Assembly: GCA_022828595.1 (NCBI GenBank)
Contig: JAKGHH010000001.1
Span: 136,915,017-136,979,016, forward strand
Source of the DNA: Nelumbo lutea
Lineage: Eukaryota > Streptophyta > Magnoliopsida > Proteales > Nelumbonaceae
Direction of reading: 5' to 3'
Length of the DNA stretch: 64,000 bases
Position numbers and translations under genes: made by a program. The first letter of the stretch is position 1. The number at the start of each line of letters is the position of its first letter. Of this stretch, positions 12,401 through 24,685 are shown in pieces. Under the pieces are notes generated by a model, which made no database searches, was not told the DNA's origin, and saw only the letters and a list, made by a program, of their open reading frames with translations.

Positions 12401-12690
12401 GAGGAATTGCGTAATGAGGCCTATGAAAGCTCGTGCATTTATAAAGCCAAAACAAAAGCCTTCCATGATAAAAACATTTCAAGAAAACTTTTGAACCGAA
12501 TCAAAAGGTCTGGATTTTTAATTCTAGGCTGCGTTTGTTCCCTAGTAAATTAAGGTCTAGGTGGGATGGGCCATTTGTTGTGGAAAAAGTGTTTCCGTGT
12601 GGTGCAGTTAAAATTGTTGATTCAAAGAATGGAAGCACATTCAAAGTCAATAGTCAAAGACTTAAACCATATGTGGAATGAGTCTCTGAA
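9434..12690 (+). pseudogene. Athila-like pol remnant: RT, RNase H, integrase
   Basis: The pre-RT linker (ELKPLPEYLKYVFLG, near 9837-9880) runs until a one-base frameshift near 9968, after which ADLKGIS, DAGIIYPISDSSWVSP and PKKGG follow. The RT active site FMDD is present near 10567. RNase H lies near 10876-11277 (MCDTSDYVIGAVL, TTTDKELLAVVFALEKFRPYL). The integrase HHCC/DDE region at about 11630-12380 is broken by several stops. The integrase C-terminal segment with SRWDGPFVV ends near 12680. At least eight stops or frameshifts are visible (for example 10270, 10638, 10815, 11276, 11710, 12117, 12378). It is non-functional. Confidence 0.9.
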
Positions 12691-13835
12691 AGCAGAAAGG
12701 TTTGACAAGATAGGCTTAAGTGATCTAGAGAGAAGTGAGTGAATGCGTCTGACTGAAGACGTTAAACTTAACGCTGGTTGGGAGGCAACCCAACATAGTT
12801 TCCAGTTGTTTGTAGGATTAGAGTTTTTCTTTTCTTGATTCAAGACCAGTTGGTAGACCTTGAACCCCTCAGGAAATCCCTAATGATTGTTCCATTTGGT
12901 CCAAGTCATTTCTACATCAACCTAATCATGCCATTGGGGACAATGGCACTTAAGTTGGGGGTGAGGAAAGATAGAGAAAAAAATGAATATTTGAAAAAAA
13001 AAATAGAAGCTAAGCTTTTATATATGTAGAATTAAAATTTCATTAGAAAATTAAAAATTTCTTTCCATTAAAAGAGATTCCCAAACAGAAAAAGTTGAGG
13101 AAACTAATAAAAGAAATTGAATTTTGTAGAAATTGGTAGCAAGTGATAAGAGTAAAAATTGGTCTTATTTGAATATTGTTGAAATCGTTTAGAAATTAGA
13201 AAATACTCACAAGTTTTCCCCTGCCAAGATAATAAGAGAAAGATGGAGAAATTAAACAAAAATTTTTCAAATTGTTAAGAGACAATGAACTACCTTGAAC
13301 AATGTTGCAAAAAAAAAAATGTCAAGGGACACCCTAGACTTAGTGATCGGATCTCTTCACCTAAGTCAAGTGTCGAGATTCGCGTCAAACGGAAAAGGGA
13401 ATGCCAAAGACACTTACCTAACACTTAGTAATCGGGTCTCTTCACCTAAGGCAAGTGTCGAGATTCACATAAAATGGTGGAATGTAGCAATAAAAATAAA
13501 TGTGCATATCAAGTTCAGGGGTACAAATCCATTGTAAAAAAAATGAATGATAAGAAGAATCCCCGTTTGATTTTCAAAAAATCAATCTCAACTTATCAAG
13601 ACAGTTTGCAAATAGAAGGGTAAATAAGATTTTTAAGCCAAGTTTTTGTAATATTCAAAATAAGATAGTTTTACCCCTTAAGCCTAATACCGATCTCTAT
13701 AGAGTTTGGGAATTCTGGAATCTGGATGCTTGACTATTTCTGTCAGGGATGATCTTGAGATGGGAAGGATTTCTATGCTCAGTGTAATTTTAAAGCTGCA
13801 TTGCTAAGGGACTAGCAATGGTTAAGTTGGGGGTG
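12691..13835 (+). other. 3' untranslated region of Athila-like element
   Basis: About 1.15 kb between the integrase end and the 3' LTR, with no recognisable env-like or other coding sequence. It contains a two-copy repeat (13339-13465) and ends with a polypurine tract GTTAAGTTGGGGGTG (13821-13835) that should prime plus-strand synthesis. Confidence 0.8.
13339..13465 (+). repeat. Two-copy 42-bp repeat with 85-bp period
   Basis: A 42-bp word at 13339-13380 (beginning CTTAGTGATCGGATCTCTTC and ending GTGTCGAGATT) recurs at 13424-13465 with about three substitutions. The stretch between copies is not repeated. It lies in the 3' untranslated part of the Athila-like element. Confidence 0.9.
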
Positions 13836-15267
13836 CGATAACTCTGCATTTTGATGCCTTAAGGGCATCAATTTCAAGAGTATTTTCAGCCTTAGGATAG
13901 TCAAAGTGTTTCATTTTCCTAGTTAAATTCAATGTTGTGACCTCTGAGGGTTTCTGTGAAAATTCTAGGAAAAACTGGGAAGGTTTCAGGGCTGAATTGT
14001 AGTTTTTGGGAAGCTGGTGTGAAGTCCAGCTGAGAGAGAGGGTGTTTTTATGAAAAAACTGAGAACAGGAGGGCGCTTCCTATCAGCTAAACCCAGAATG
14101 CTCCCCTCTCCTTAGCAAACCCTAGGGCACCTTTAACCCATTCTTTTCATCCTTAGCAAACCCTAGCCGCCCCTAGTTATTTAATTTCCACCACCATCTC
14201 TTCTAATATCCACCATTCATTCTAGGGCTCTCTTTGTAGCTTTTAAATCATAGGGCACCACCTAACTTCTAATCCTCACCATTCAGCGCCTAACCACTTG
14301 ATCTCAACCCTCCATCCCATCCTCTATCTCAACCATCCACTCTAGGGCACCACCCACTCCTTTTAATCTCTACCTTTCAACCCTAGGTGTCTCAATCTCC
14401 ACCATCCATTTCTGGGTGCCCAAAGCTCAGCCCTACATATTATTGGGCACACTCTCCTTTTCCTATCAGCCCTAGGCTCTAGAACCATCCTAACCCTTCA
14501 TTAGAAACCCTAGGATGCTCATAACTTTTGCTAAAACCCAGCTGCCGCCCCCTTCTTTCTCTCTAATCCCAGTTGTGTCCACCCTTTTCTATAAAAAGGA
14601 CCCATGGGCTCCTGAGAAGGGGTTGGATTCTGTCCCCAGGTAAGACAGAAGGCTGATCTTAAGAAGTTCAAGGATAGAGGAAGAGGAGAATGCCTAGGCA
14701 AGAGGAGGGGTTTCTTGCTTGCAGTTCGCCAAAGCCACTACTGCCACCTTTGGAATTGGATCCCAACCATTAGTCTTAGATTTAATTTTTGTTCTTTTAA
14801 ATCCAATTTCATTATTTCCTTTTTGCCAATTTATTTCATTCCGTTTGATCTTCGTTTTCTTTTCTACAGATCTGGAATTCAGCTAGGTAAGACGGAAGGC
14901 CTAGCTCGAGAAGTTTGAAGGTCGAAGGAGAGATCCGAAGACTATTACCTCTTATCAGATTACAAACTTTTTTTTTATTTCCTTCATTTATTTATTTCTG
15001 TATTTATTTTTTTCTGCACTTTTAATTTCTACAATGTTCAAATTCTATCTTTTCCGGTTTAATTAATTATTTTTTATATTTCTGCACTTCTCTCTTGTGT
15101 TCTCTTGTCCGGATTTAAGTACGTATTAATTTTTCACTAGCTTCCCTGTGGATATGACCCGTTCTCATCATTTTACTACGTTAGTAATTGCTTGAAAATC
15201 AGAAAAAATTTATACATATTAAAACTGGTGTTCCGAAGTGGTTAATGACACGCTTCGAGTCACACCA
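13836..15267 (+). repeat. 3' LTR of Athila-like element
   Basis: Starts CGATAACTCTGC (first T of the terminal TG changed to C) and ends TCACACCA, aligning throughout with 6590-8022. It is followed by the second aaagc target copy at 15268-15272. Confidence 0.95.
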
Positions 15268-15662
15268 AAAGCACTCCAACCAGCCCTTAACAAACAAACA
15301 AGAGGCAGAAAACAGAGGACTTCCAGAAGATTCAAAACAACTCCTATAGTGCAAACATAATCGAAAGACCAACCAACATGGTAAAGTGAGCAACCATGAA
15401 TTACAAAAGTTATATAAAATTCACATAATTGTTGATAAGATTTCATTAAAATTTTCTTTCTTTTAAAGTAGACAAAATTATTATGAGATTCAATAGATAG
15501 AGACTCCTCTCCATATATTAAAATTTATTTTGAGCATTATGTAAATCAATGAAGAGCTCTTGTTATAGTTGATTCCTTTTTTCATTGGCGATAGCTTGGC
15601 ATTATTCTATGGTTATTGTGAATCAAGTTTCTTTACATAAGGGTATCATTGTATTTTTACTC
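15268..15662. other. Intron sequence without recognised feature
   Basis: Begins with the aaagc duplication (15268-15272). The rest is AT-rich; I see no coding similarity, repeat pair or terminal motif. Confidence 0.5.
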
Positions 15663-16670
15663 TATTTTCACTAGAAACAACAATAGAAACACAATGAAAT
15701 GAGGAGAAGAGAAAAGGAAGAGAAAAGAGGAAAGAATGATTAGAGAAGCAAAAAATGTTGGGCTGGTGGAGTGGTTACAATAAAAAGGGAAAATTACAAG
15801 AGTGCCCTTGGTAGCACAAACTAAAATAAAACAGTACAAAAAAAACTAAGCTGACAGCACACTAACAGCACTCCCCTTCAAGTTGGGCTGTAATGTCAAT
15901 CATGCCCAACTTGTCACATAATTCATTATGCTACAAGCATTGAAGCCCCTATGTGAGAACTGAGAACATTAGCAAGTTGCTCCTTTGAGCTAACATATAG
16001 AGTTTAAAATTCACCCTTCTCAAGCTTCTCCCTTATTAATGGCTTGTCCACCTCCACATGTTTTGTCCCATCATGAAGGACAAGATTAGTTGCAATGTTT
16101 ATGAGTTATGGCTGCCTTGTTGTCACAGTAGAGAGACATAGGACTATCAACGTCAAACTCCAACTCTCCTAACAAGTTCTTTACCTAAGCAACTCAGCCA
16201 CCCCATGTGCTAGAGCCTTATACTCAGCCTCAACACTCGACCTTGCAACTACATTTTGCTCCTTGCTCCTCCAAATCACTAGGTTTGTCACCCACAAAGG
16301 TGTATTACCCACTAGTAGATTTCATGTCATCAATAGCACCTGCCCTGTCTACATTTGTATAAACTTCCACACTTAGGTGCTTGTGCTTCTTGAAAAATAA
16401 ACTAGTTCCCGGATACTTCAAGTACCTGAGGACCCTCTCAACAACTTCCAAATGAGGTACTTTAGGGGAATGCATAAACTAACTTAGAACCCCATCAGCA
16501 TAGCCAATATCAAGATGTGTTATAGACAAGTACAGTAGTCTTCCCACTAACCTTTGAAATTATTTTACATCCTTCAAGGGTTCTCCATCGCAACCACTCG
16601 GTCTATGATTAATCTCAAGTGGGATATAAGATGGCTTTGCACCAAAGTTTACCTTTCTCCCCACCCCTTC
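15663..16670 (-). mobile_element. Ty1/copia 3' end (RNase H and 3' LTR)
   Basis: The minus strand from about 16660 encodes the end of copia RT and RNase H: a QRLVGRLLYLS-like block near 16540, a VEVYTNVDRAG block near 16370, SPMSLYCDNKAAI near 16150-16110, and an HDGTKHVEVDK block near 16060. A polypurine run CAACTTGAAGGGGAG precedes the LTR. The LTR (208 bp, 15870-15663 on the minus strand) starts TGCTGTTAG and ends GTGAAAATA. Stops and frameshifts are frequent. The upstream part of the element is missing. At about 16670 it abuts a short LINE-like RNase H scrap (WIRRDANAFVD, 16670-16795). Confidence 0.8.
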
Positions 16671-17046
16671 TTTAGCAAGTGTAATCAACAAAGGCATTTG
16701 CATCTCTTCTAATCCAATTACAAGCCACGTCTATCCCTTGTAACAGTTTCATGGTTTTCCTCTTCTCATAAAATATAGCACCACCATACAACCTTCTCTT
16801 TTTTTTTGATAAATGAGTGATATTTTATTCAAAAAAAAAACAATATGATATTACAATACAGACTGCCCAAGGAGAAGCACATGCTGGTACCTCTCCTAAA
16901 CAACAACAATGTATTACATCAGACTAGGAAATGAAAGGTTACAGAGATGCCCAGAATAAATGTTCTCTTGATACTCCTTGCTTAACTAACCCATCCACTA
17001 TGGTGTTAGCTGTTCTACCCACCCACTAAGAATTAACAGTCATGTT

Positions 17047-18726
17047 TGATGAACCTACAATTTATCTATATTTTATGAGATTTTTGCATGAAATTTTATG
17101 TCGGTTTAATTAGTTTTTTGCCCTATTTTTAGCTTAATTGCAATAAAGATTTCAGGGGCAGCCAATTCGAGAAAAAGAAGGCAAAAGCAAGAAAAGAAAG
17201 CCCAAAATTTATCAAGTTCATCCCAGCCCAGCCTTGAGAGCAGGGGAGTTTTCATTTGGCCAAATAGTGCAAGCTAACTCTTTGGAAAACTCAAGGGAAG
17301 AAGCCTAGCAAGAAGGAAATTTTGGCCAAGCCCAGTTTCGGCCCAAAGAATAGCCTAGAGTACAGCCTACATGTGCTCAAAAACAAGCTAAGTTGCAGCC
17401 CAAATAGCAGCCTAAAGGGAGCTAGGGGCGGCAACTCCTAGAAGTTTCTTGAAGAGAAGGAGGGAGCACTCTAGAAGGTTCATGAGGGGTGTAATACACC
17501 CAATTCTAGAGACTTTAAGAAGAGGCAAGAGCTTCTTTGAAAGCCTATATAAGGAGGCCTCTAGAGGGGGAAAAAGGGGTCCAACATCTGATTTCAAACT
17601 CTCCTTGAGCTCTTGTTCTAAGAGAAAAGAAGAGAGAGAGATAGGCGCAAGAGAGGAGAAGAGAGGAGGAACAAGCAGCTTCAAGAGAAGAAGAAGCTGA
17701 ATTCGAAGGGGGAGAAAGCAATTGGAGATCAAGGTTTCATCCTCATTTGATTTCTGCACCATTTGGTAATCGAATTCAGCTAAGATTTATGTAATTTCTC
17801 CATCAAATTTTCCTTTCTTGTTGTAATCAAAGCTTGTTTTATGTGAATTCAATTCCGTAATTTGTTTTCTAAGTTCATTCAAGTAAAGTAGATTCAACCT
17901 TGAAGTTTCTTGTTTGGAATTTCAATTGTGGATTGTTGGCTGAACTGCTAGTCTGAAATCTCAGATCTGAAATTTCAGATCATGAATTTACAAGGTCTGA
18001 ATTGCTATTTTCCAATCTCAGATCTGTAAATTCAGATCATGAAATAGTGACATCCGAAATGCTATTCTATAAAATCAAATCTATGATTTCAGATCATGAA
18101 CTTGTAATACCTGAATTACTTGAGAAAGAATTCTGGTAGCTTTAATTTAGTTTGGTCGAATTGCTCCTCTTTCTTGAAATTCCTAGAGTGCTTGAAAAAA
18201 CTTTAAGAATTCAGATATGCCAATCAAGAACCGAATTGAGTGCAAGGTTAGAGATAACTTGCATGATTCGGTTGGTGTTCATTCAGCTGAGTTGATGATC
18301 ATCCAGCTGAAATGAAGTTCTAGAATTGCTAGATCTGAATGCATGCATGGGGATTAGATTCTTGCTAGAGATAGAAAAACCGTCACTCATGCATAGGTTG
18401 AACATGTGCTCGAGAGAGGCTGTTCATTGCTTTGGGATTTCACCAAACCAAGGCTGAATCCTATTCTACTCGAATTGCCTAAAAAACTAATTGTTGAATT
18501 TATTTTTCTATGCATCTTTAGCTTGTCTCCTCACTTGTATACAAGGTGTTTGGTCCAATGTGTTAGAAATAACTATGTAGTTTTAATTTCAGTTTTTCAT
18601 TAGATTTACATTTTGGCTGATCAGATAACAGTAGACTGATTTATTTTGCTACATAAGTCCTCGTGGGAACGATACTCTACTCACTACTCTATTACTTGAA
18701 TGGCTAGTGCACTTGCTAGTGTCACA
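17047..18726 (+). mobile_element. Athila-type solo LTR, about 1.68 kb, nested in LINE
   Basis: This block separates two consecutive parts of LINE RNase H. It starts TGATGAACC and ends GTGTCACA. Near its end it has CTCGTGGGAACGATACT, the signature that precedes the terminus of Athila/Tat LTRs and resembles the one near 7900 in the complete element. A TATATAAGG box lies near 17548. No internal domain is present, so recombination between LTRs is inferred. The flanking 5-mers atgtt and atgag agree at three positions only, so the exact ends are uncertain. Confidence 0.7.
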
Positions 18727-18739
18727 ATGAGCCACACAT

Positions 18740-21700
18740 CAATTTTCCTTGAAAACCAATTAGATTTCCTCAGAAGGCCCCTGTAGCACCAAATAACTGA
18801 ATCTGGATTTTTTAACCAACCCACAACAACTTTGGAGTCTCCAATAATTAGATTCTAAACTCCTAACTGATCTGCAATCTGAATGCCCTATATTGCCGCT
18901 AGAAGCTCATCTCTAATAGAATCTCCTATACCCATGGAACCTAAGAATAAAGCTAAAATATTGCTTTCTTTATCTCTTACCACCCCTCCTATCCTTGAGG
19001 GACCTGGGTTGCCTTGGCTACTACCATCAAAATTCAACTTTGTTCAGCCTTCAGAAGGAGGCACCCACACAGCTGGTACCCTGTTCTTCCTGGTACTACT
19101 ACTAGCCACAACTATCCAGTCCCTCCAAATGTCATTAAAAGAGAATATGTGAAAGGAGTCCAAAGATCTCAGCTAGTGGATTGTCCTAGTCAAAATACAA
19201 TTCTTTACATTTTGAATATTTCTCTCCTCTTGGAAAAGCCTCACATTTCTTTCTTCCCAAATTGTCCACAAAGCAGCAGCTCTAATGCACCTACACATTG
19301 TTTTACCAGTTTTTGGGGGCCACACAAAGAAGGAAGGGTCAAAGATCTAATCTACAACTGTAGTCAAATTCCACCTACACCCAAACAAGGTAAAGATCCA
19401 ACCCCAAATAGCAGGAGAAAAGGAACCGGTTGAAAGTGGTGAGAGCAATCCTCACCATTAGCCCTACAAAGTACACAACAGTTAGGAGACAAACACATGG
19501 AAGGCCTTCTCTTCTACAAGTAGTCTAAAGTGTTGATTTTTCTATAGAACACCTCCCAACAGAAAATAATAATTTTAGGAGGTACATGTGTAGACCAGAT
19601 CTCCTTAGCTGAAAAACCCAACTATCCCAAGGAAGAGAAAAAGGACTTAAAGAAAGAGGCACACGTGAAGTAACCTTTTGGATGAGGGGACCATAGTCTC
19701 ACATCAGATCTAAGAGGTTCCAAAAAATCACTTCCAAGAGTGACAAAAGGTCTGAAACACAAGAGTTCATGATCCCTCAAGCCCTTACAAAACCCAAAGT
19801 CCTAATTCAGAGAGGATGGAGAAACAGGTGTTGGAAGAAAGTGAGAGATTGCTTTATCCTTGTAGAGAGAAAGGGAATAGAGAGACAGAAAATGTCCTTA
19901 AGAGCAGAATTGCCCACCCAGATGTCTTCCCAAAACAAAACAGAAGTACCAGAGTTGACATCATACCTGATAAAACTGAGGAATTGAGTTAGGATACTCT
20001 GAATTGCTGTCCAAGGAGTTGCCAACGTGGCTCAATGCGATACACCAGCATCCCATCCATTTCCCAAACTGCCATGTATACTATCTATCACCTCATGCCA
20101 TAGTCTCTCCCATTCTATGGACCACCTCCAAAACCATTTTCCTAATAGAGCTTTATTCTTTAAAACCAAATTCCCTTGACCTAACCCACCCTCCTCTTTC
20201 CTCCTACAAACTATTCCCCAATTTATTAGATGATCTTCTTTTTCCTCCCCTGGCACCCAAAGAAAATTTCTCATTAATATCTCTAACTTCTTGGCCTCCC
20301 TAATAGGAATCTTGAATATAGAGAAGTAATAGATTGGCAGATTTGCTAGGGAAGCTCTCAGTAATGTTACTCTACCCCCTAAAGAAATATAGTTCCTCTT
20401 CCATGAAGTTAATCTTTTCTCAAACATTTCCAGAACCGGGGCCCAAAAGGTTCTCTCCTTAGGATTGGCTCCTAGAGGTAGACCTAAATTGTAGGGGCCA
20501 AGAGGAAATGGGACAACCTAGACACTCAGCCACAGACTCAATAGCCCTCTCATCCATTTCACACCCACCATGCAACTCTTATCCATGTTTATTCTTAGAT
20601 TGGAGACCCTTTCAAAGTGTTGTATTAGAGATTTGAGGTTCCTTATTGTTCCCCAATCATCCTCTTCACAAAAGATTATTAGGTCTTCAACAAACTGTAA
20701 GTGGGTCACCTTGATACCATTCCTTCCTATCTTCCAACCTCTCACTACTCCTTCCATGTCTAATATAGAGATCAAACTGTTGAAAACATTTGCGACTAGT
20801 GTGAAGAGGAAAGAGGAAAGGGGGTCACCTTGCCTCAAACCTCTAAAAGCTGGGAAAAAAATCCTTGACTATCCCATTAACCAAGACTAAAAAATGGCAA
20901 GAACTTATGCAGACCTTTATCCAATTGCACCATCTACCTTCAAACCCGCACCAAGGACCTCTAGTAAAAAGCTCTAGTCCACAAAATCATAGGCCTTTTC
21001 TAAGTCCAGCTTACAAACAAAATCTTGATTTCCTGACTTTCTCATGTCCTCGGCACACTCATTTGCTATTAGGATCTGATCCGTTATTTGTCTCCCCTAC
21101 ACGAAGGCTCCTTGAGCTTGACTAATGATGGAGGGCAATACTACCCTAATATTCAAAGATAACACTTTAGCCAGGATTTTGTTAATGCTAGTCACCAATC
21201 TAATCGACCTAAAATCCTTAGGGTTTTTTGCATCTTTCTTATTTGGGATTAGGACTATGAAGGTAGCATTAACTCCAGTGCTTACTTTATTATTGTTTGC
21301 AAATTCCTTAAACACCTCAATAAGATCTTCTTTTACTACATCCCAATAGTCTTGATAAAAGTTATAGTGAAACCATCTGGCTCAGGTGCTTTGGATCTGT
21401 CCGTTGAAAATACCACCTGCCTAATCTCCTCTTCTTCAAAACCTCTCTCTAACCAGTTTACTTGCTCTTCAGACAGCCTGGGCCATTCTAATCCTTCCAA
21501 CCTTATCCTATTATTCAACGGCTTCCTAACAATTGATTTGAAATGATCAATAAACATTTTGGCTATCTCATCTTGGTTTTTGACTTCCTCTTTATTTACT
21601 TCTAATTTAGCCACAAATTTTTTTCTTCTCCTCCCGTTAGTCATAGCATGAAAGAATTTTGTATTACTGCCCCCTTCTTTGATCCATTTATGTCTTGACT

Positions 21701-22631
21701 TTTGCCTCTAGAAGATCTCCTTTCTAAGAACTTCTTCCAGTTCCTTCTTTAAATTTCTTCTCAGATTCCTTTCTTGTTCATTCATGATCCTTTGAGATTC
21801 TTTGGAGTCTAGTTCCTCAATCCTAGACATCAAATTAGTATTTTGCTCCTCTATCCTTCCAACATGCTCTTGATTCCACTCCTTGATCTTGGATCTCAAT
21901 CTCTTCAACTTTTTGTGGAATCTTACTCCCTTCCAGTTTACCCTTCTCAATTCTTCATTCTACCACTCCTCAACCAAGTGCCCAAAATCCGGGTGACTTA
22001 GTCACATATTCTCAAATAAGGGTCATGGGCCAGAGCCTAGAGGTTTAGGGCTTAACTGGATAGGGCAGTGATTAGAAGTAACTCTAGGTAGAGTTCTAGC
22101 CGGAAAATTCCTCCAATGATTCTCCCACTTTACATTAAAAAGGAATCTATCAAGTTTCGAGAAAAGGAAGTTTTCTTGGAAATTAGACCAAGTAAGATTG
22201 GCTTGTAGGAGGGGTATTTCCTTTAGGCCATAGATGTTAATTAACACATTGAATTTTCTCATGTTGGTTGTAACTGTTCTTTGGGGGTTGTTAGATTCAT
22301 TACAAAACCTAATTACGTTGTAACCCACCCCCAAACACCAAGGGCCATCCCATAGGCCTTGTATTCCATACAACTCCTCCAACATCTCATTCCTTTCTCT
22401 ATAAGTATTTGGCCTGCAGACATTGGTTAATACCCAAGTGAATCCATCCCCCACATTCCTGAATTTTAAAGATATAGAAAATCTCCCTATGAGTTCTTTC
22501 ATTGATTCTATAGCATCCTCCCTCCAAAAGGTAACTAGACCTCTAGAGGTTCCCCATGAGGCCGTTGAGGTCCAGTAGACTCCTCTTGATCTCCACACAC
22601 TTCTGACCCATCTTCTATATAATTTTGCCAA
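18740..22631 (-). pseudogene. LINE ORF2 remnant: endonuclease, RT, zf-RVT, RNase H
   Basis: The endonuclease part lacks its first residues; its SDH motif reads SNH (TSNHCPI, near 22080-22060), so the catalytic Asp is changed to Asn. RT blocks are KAPEPDG (near 21390), an IPNKKDAKNPKDF block near 21230 and MRQGDPLSSF (20838-20809). The FADD active site reads FVED near 20690. The post-RT region has the GGRVTLLRASLANLP block. A zf-RVT finger (CVLCRANG...CSHHF) lies near 19480-19430. RNase H follows to about 18740. Multiple stops separate these pieces. The element is inactive. Confidence 0.88.
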
Positions 22632-22643
22632 CTTGGTTTCCTG

Positions 22644-22848
22644 TGTTGAGGATGTAAGGGCATTTATGCCCTTTCATCCTTTTTGTATTTGGGCACCTAT
22701 TCAAGGGCCCATATGTAATTTCCTTAAAATGTTAAGAAAGGCTCTTCAGGATGTGAACAATAACACACCTTTGTTCTTTGACAAACACTTCTTCCTTTCT
22801 TCTTCTTCTTCTTCTTCTTCTTCTTCTCGAGTGTCGACTACTTTAACT
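22644..22848 (+). repeat. 5' LTR of copia A
   Basis: A 205-bp LTR starting TGTTGAGG. It contains a (TTC)n run at about 22798-22827 and ends just before the primer site. It matches 32729-32880 over the first ~150 bp. Confidence 0.88.
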
Positions 22849-22860
22849 TGGTATCAGAGC
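22849..22860 (+). other. Primer-binding site, tRNA-Met type (copia A)
   Basis: TGGTATCAGAGC, the standard complement of the initiator tRNA-Met 3' end used by copia elements, directly follows the 5' LTR. Confidence 0.9.
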
Positions 22861-23429
22861 ATCGAAAGATCAAGGAGAGCATCTGCCACTGGCCGTGACT
22901 CACATACAAACCTACTGACATCAACACACCACCGATTGACATCAGCAGTCCATATAGTTGGTGGCGTTCATTTGCAGTTTTGACACCCCTTGATGCGCCT
23001 CTTTTTTAGAGGAATTTTGGTATACATTTCATGGAGGCTTGAAGCTTTTTTTACATTTTCTTGGATTTTTTAGATGAAATTGGCAAAAATTGTAGATTTG
23101 GAGTTTAGGGCTTGCATGCTTGCATGGTGGGATGGTTGCTGTTAAACCCACTTGCGTTTGAAGTGTGGTAATTTTTGAGGTTACAGGAAGCAGCCTCATA
23201 TTTTTTGGAGCCCTAAAACTTTTTTTGGGAATTTTTGTCTTCCCCTATTTTGCTGCCTACACCTTCTTTTCTTTTGTTTATTGTTGTAGCCCATGTTTAA
23301 CCTTTAAGGAAATGTGTTTAGGTGTTCAGTTAGTGTTGGGAGATTGTGGTGTTGGTGAGAAAAGTGTTTTCAGAGGGGTGGTGATCAATGGACTCACACA
23401 AGGATGTGTACGTACCTACCTATGTCTTT

Positions 23430-24680
23430 TGGGAAGTAATGACAGTGCTGGAGAGCAAATTACTACTATAAAACTTGATGGAACAAATTTTCTTGAATGA
23501 TCCCAATCAACTAATCTCATAATCGGAGGAAGAGGTAAGCTTGGGTTTATTACTGGTAAGGAAGCTAAGCCAAAAGCTTGAAGATCTAAATTATTACAAA
23601 TGGGAGTAGGATAATTTGTTGGTTATGTCCTGGCTGGTATGCTCTATGCAGCCTCATATTGCCCGCAACAATACGTTCCTTCCAACAGCTAAGGACATTT
23701 GGGATCAACTTATTCTCAAGCGAAGAATACAGCTAGAATCTATTAGTTGCGAAGAGAAGCATGTAATATGTGACAGGGGGAGAAATTGGTGCCCATGTAT
23801 TTATTTTCCTTACAATCAATTTGGGAAGAAATGAACCATTTAGAAGCTTTGGAGTAGAAGGATCCTATTGATGTTGAACAATACAGGAAGTGCATTCAAA
23901 AAAACCAAGTCTTTGATTTTCTTGCTAGACTAAATGTCGATTATGATTTCACCAGGCAACACATCCTTAGTGCTAATTTTGTCACTCTCTATGGCATATT
24001 CTTTGGTGCAGGATGAAGAGAGTAGGAGGATTGCCATGATGCAAGTTCTTGTCAATGAGCACACAGTTCTTGTGTCTACAAAACCCAAACAAAGTTCTAG
24101 TAAACCTAAAGATGTAGTTTATGAATATTGAAAGAAGCCAAGACACACCAAGGATAGGTGCTGGAAACTAAATCCCCACCTAAAGCCTGAGAAGTTTAAA
24201 ACTGGAAAGAAGGTAAATGCTCATGTTGCTACAACTAGTCATGATTCTCAAACTCACATGCTTGAGGGAAATTATCCTACTCAGGCATCTACTCATGACA
24301 CCTCTGATGTAATGGAAAAATTGAGAGGCATCTTTCTCCATCTTGAAAAGAGTGGGTTGCTTACATCTACTAGTTCACATACTCCCTCTAGTGCCTTTGC
24401 AAAATCAGGTACTACACTTACGTGTCATAACTCATCCTCTAGCTCTTGGATAATTGACACAGGTGTCAGTGATCATATGACTGGTATGCCTTCCTACTTT
24501 ACCACATATAAAATTTTTCAGGGAAAGGTAATATTACTGTTGCTGATGGATCTCAAACCCCAATCTCGGGTTTCGATGAAGTCAAACTTACCAACAACCT
24601 TTCTCTGAAATCAGTTCTCCATGTCCCACAACTACATAGGAATCTCCTATCTGTTAGCTTTCTTACAAAGTCTCATAATT
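23430..24680 (+). pseudogene. Copia A gag and protease remnant
   Basis: The gag N-terminal signature IKLDGTNFLE lies near 23470-23500. It is followed by a UBN2-type capsid with many stops (FLARLNVDYDFTRQHIL near 23920-23970). A zinc knuckle near 24125-24165 has its second residue region broken by a stop (EY-stop-KKPRHTKDRCWK). The protease carries WIIDTGVSDHMTG near 24450-24485, keeping the D-T-G triad. The segment ends in the LLSVSFLTKSHNC block, exactly where copia B interrupts it. Non-functional. Confidence 0.85.
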
Positions 24681-24685
24681 GTTTT

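Larger units (their letters stand above)
6590..15267 (+). mobile_element. Athila-like Ty3 LTR retrotransposon, structurally complete but decayed
   Basis: An 8.68-kb element lies antisense to NSF, with 1433- and 1432-bp LTRs, a 5-bp target duplication (aaagc), a tRNA-Asp-type primer site and a polypurine tract before the 3' LTR. The RT/RNase H/integrase order and the RT leader (ADLKGISPS, DAGIIYPISDSSWVSP) match the Athila group of plant Ty3 elements. Most of gag and all recognisable protease are missing, and pol contains stops and frameshifts. It therefore cannot transpose on its own. The two LTRs differ by several small indels, for example a stretch near 6855-6880 absent from the 3' LTR, so the insertion is not recent. 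Confidence 0.95.
16799..22643 (-). mobile_element. L1-type LINE, interrupted by solo LTR and bounded by copia A
   Basis: A minus-strand LINE whose 3' end lies at 16799, where minus-strand sequence ends in an A-run after a LINE-type AATAAAATATCACTCATT tail. Domains from the 5' side are endonuclease (22631-22023), RT (21644-20032), zf-RVT (about 19500-19260) and RNase H (19160-18740, continuing at 17040-16930). A solo LTR at 17047-18726 splits RNase H. The start of the endonuclease is cut by the copia A LTR at 22644. Its probable ORF1 N-terminus lies on the far side of copia A at 33213-32881. Confidence 0.88.
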
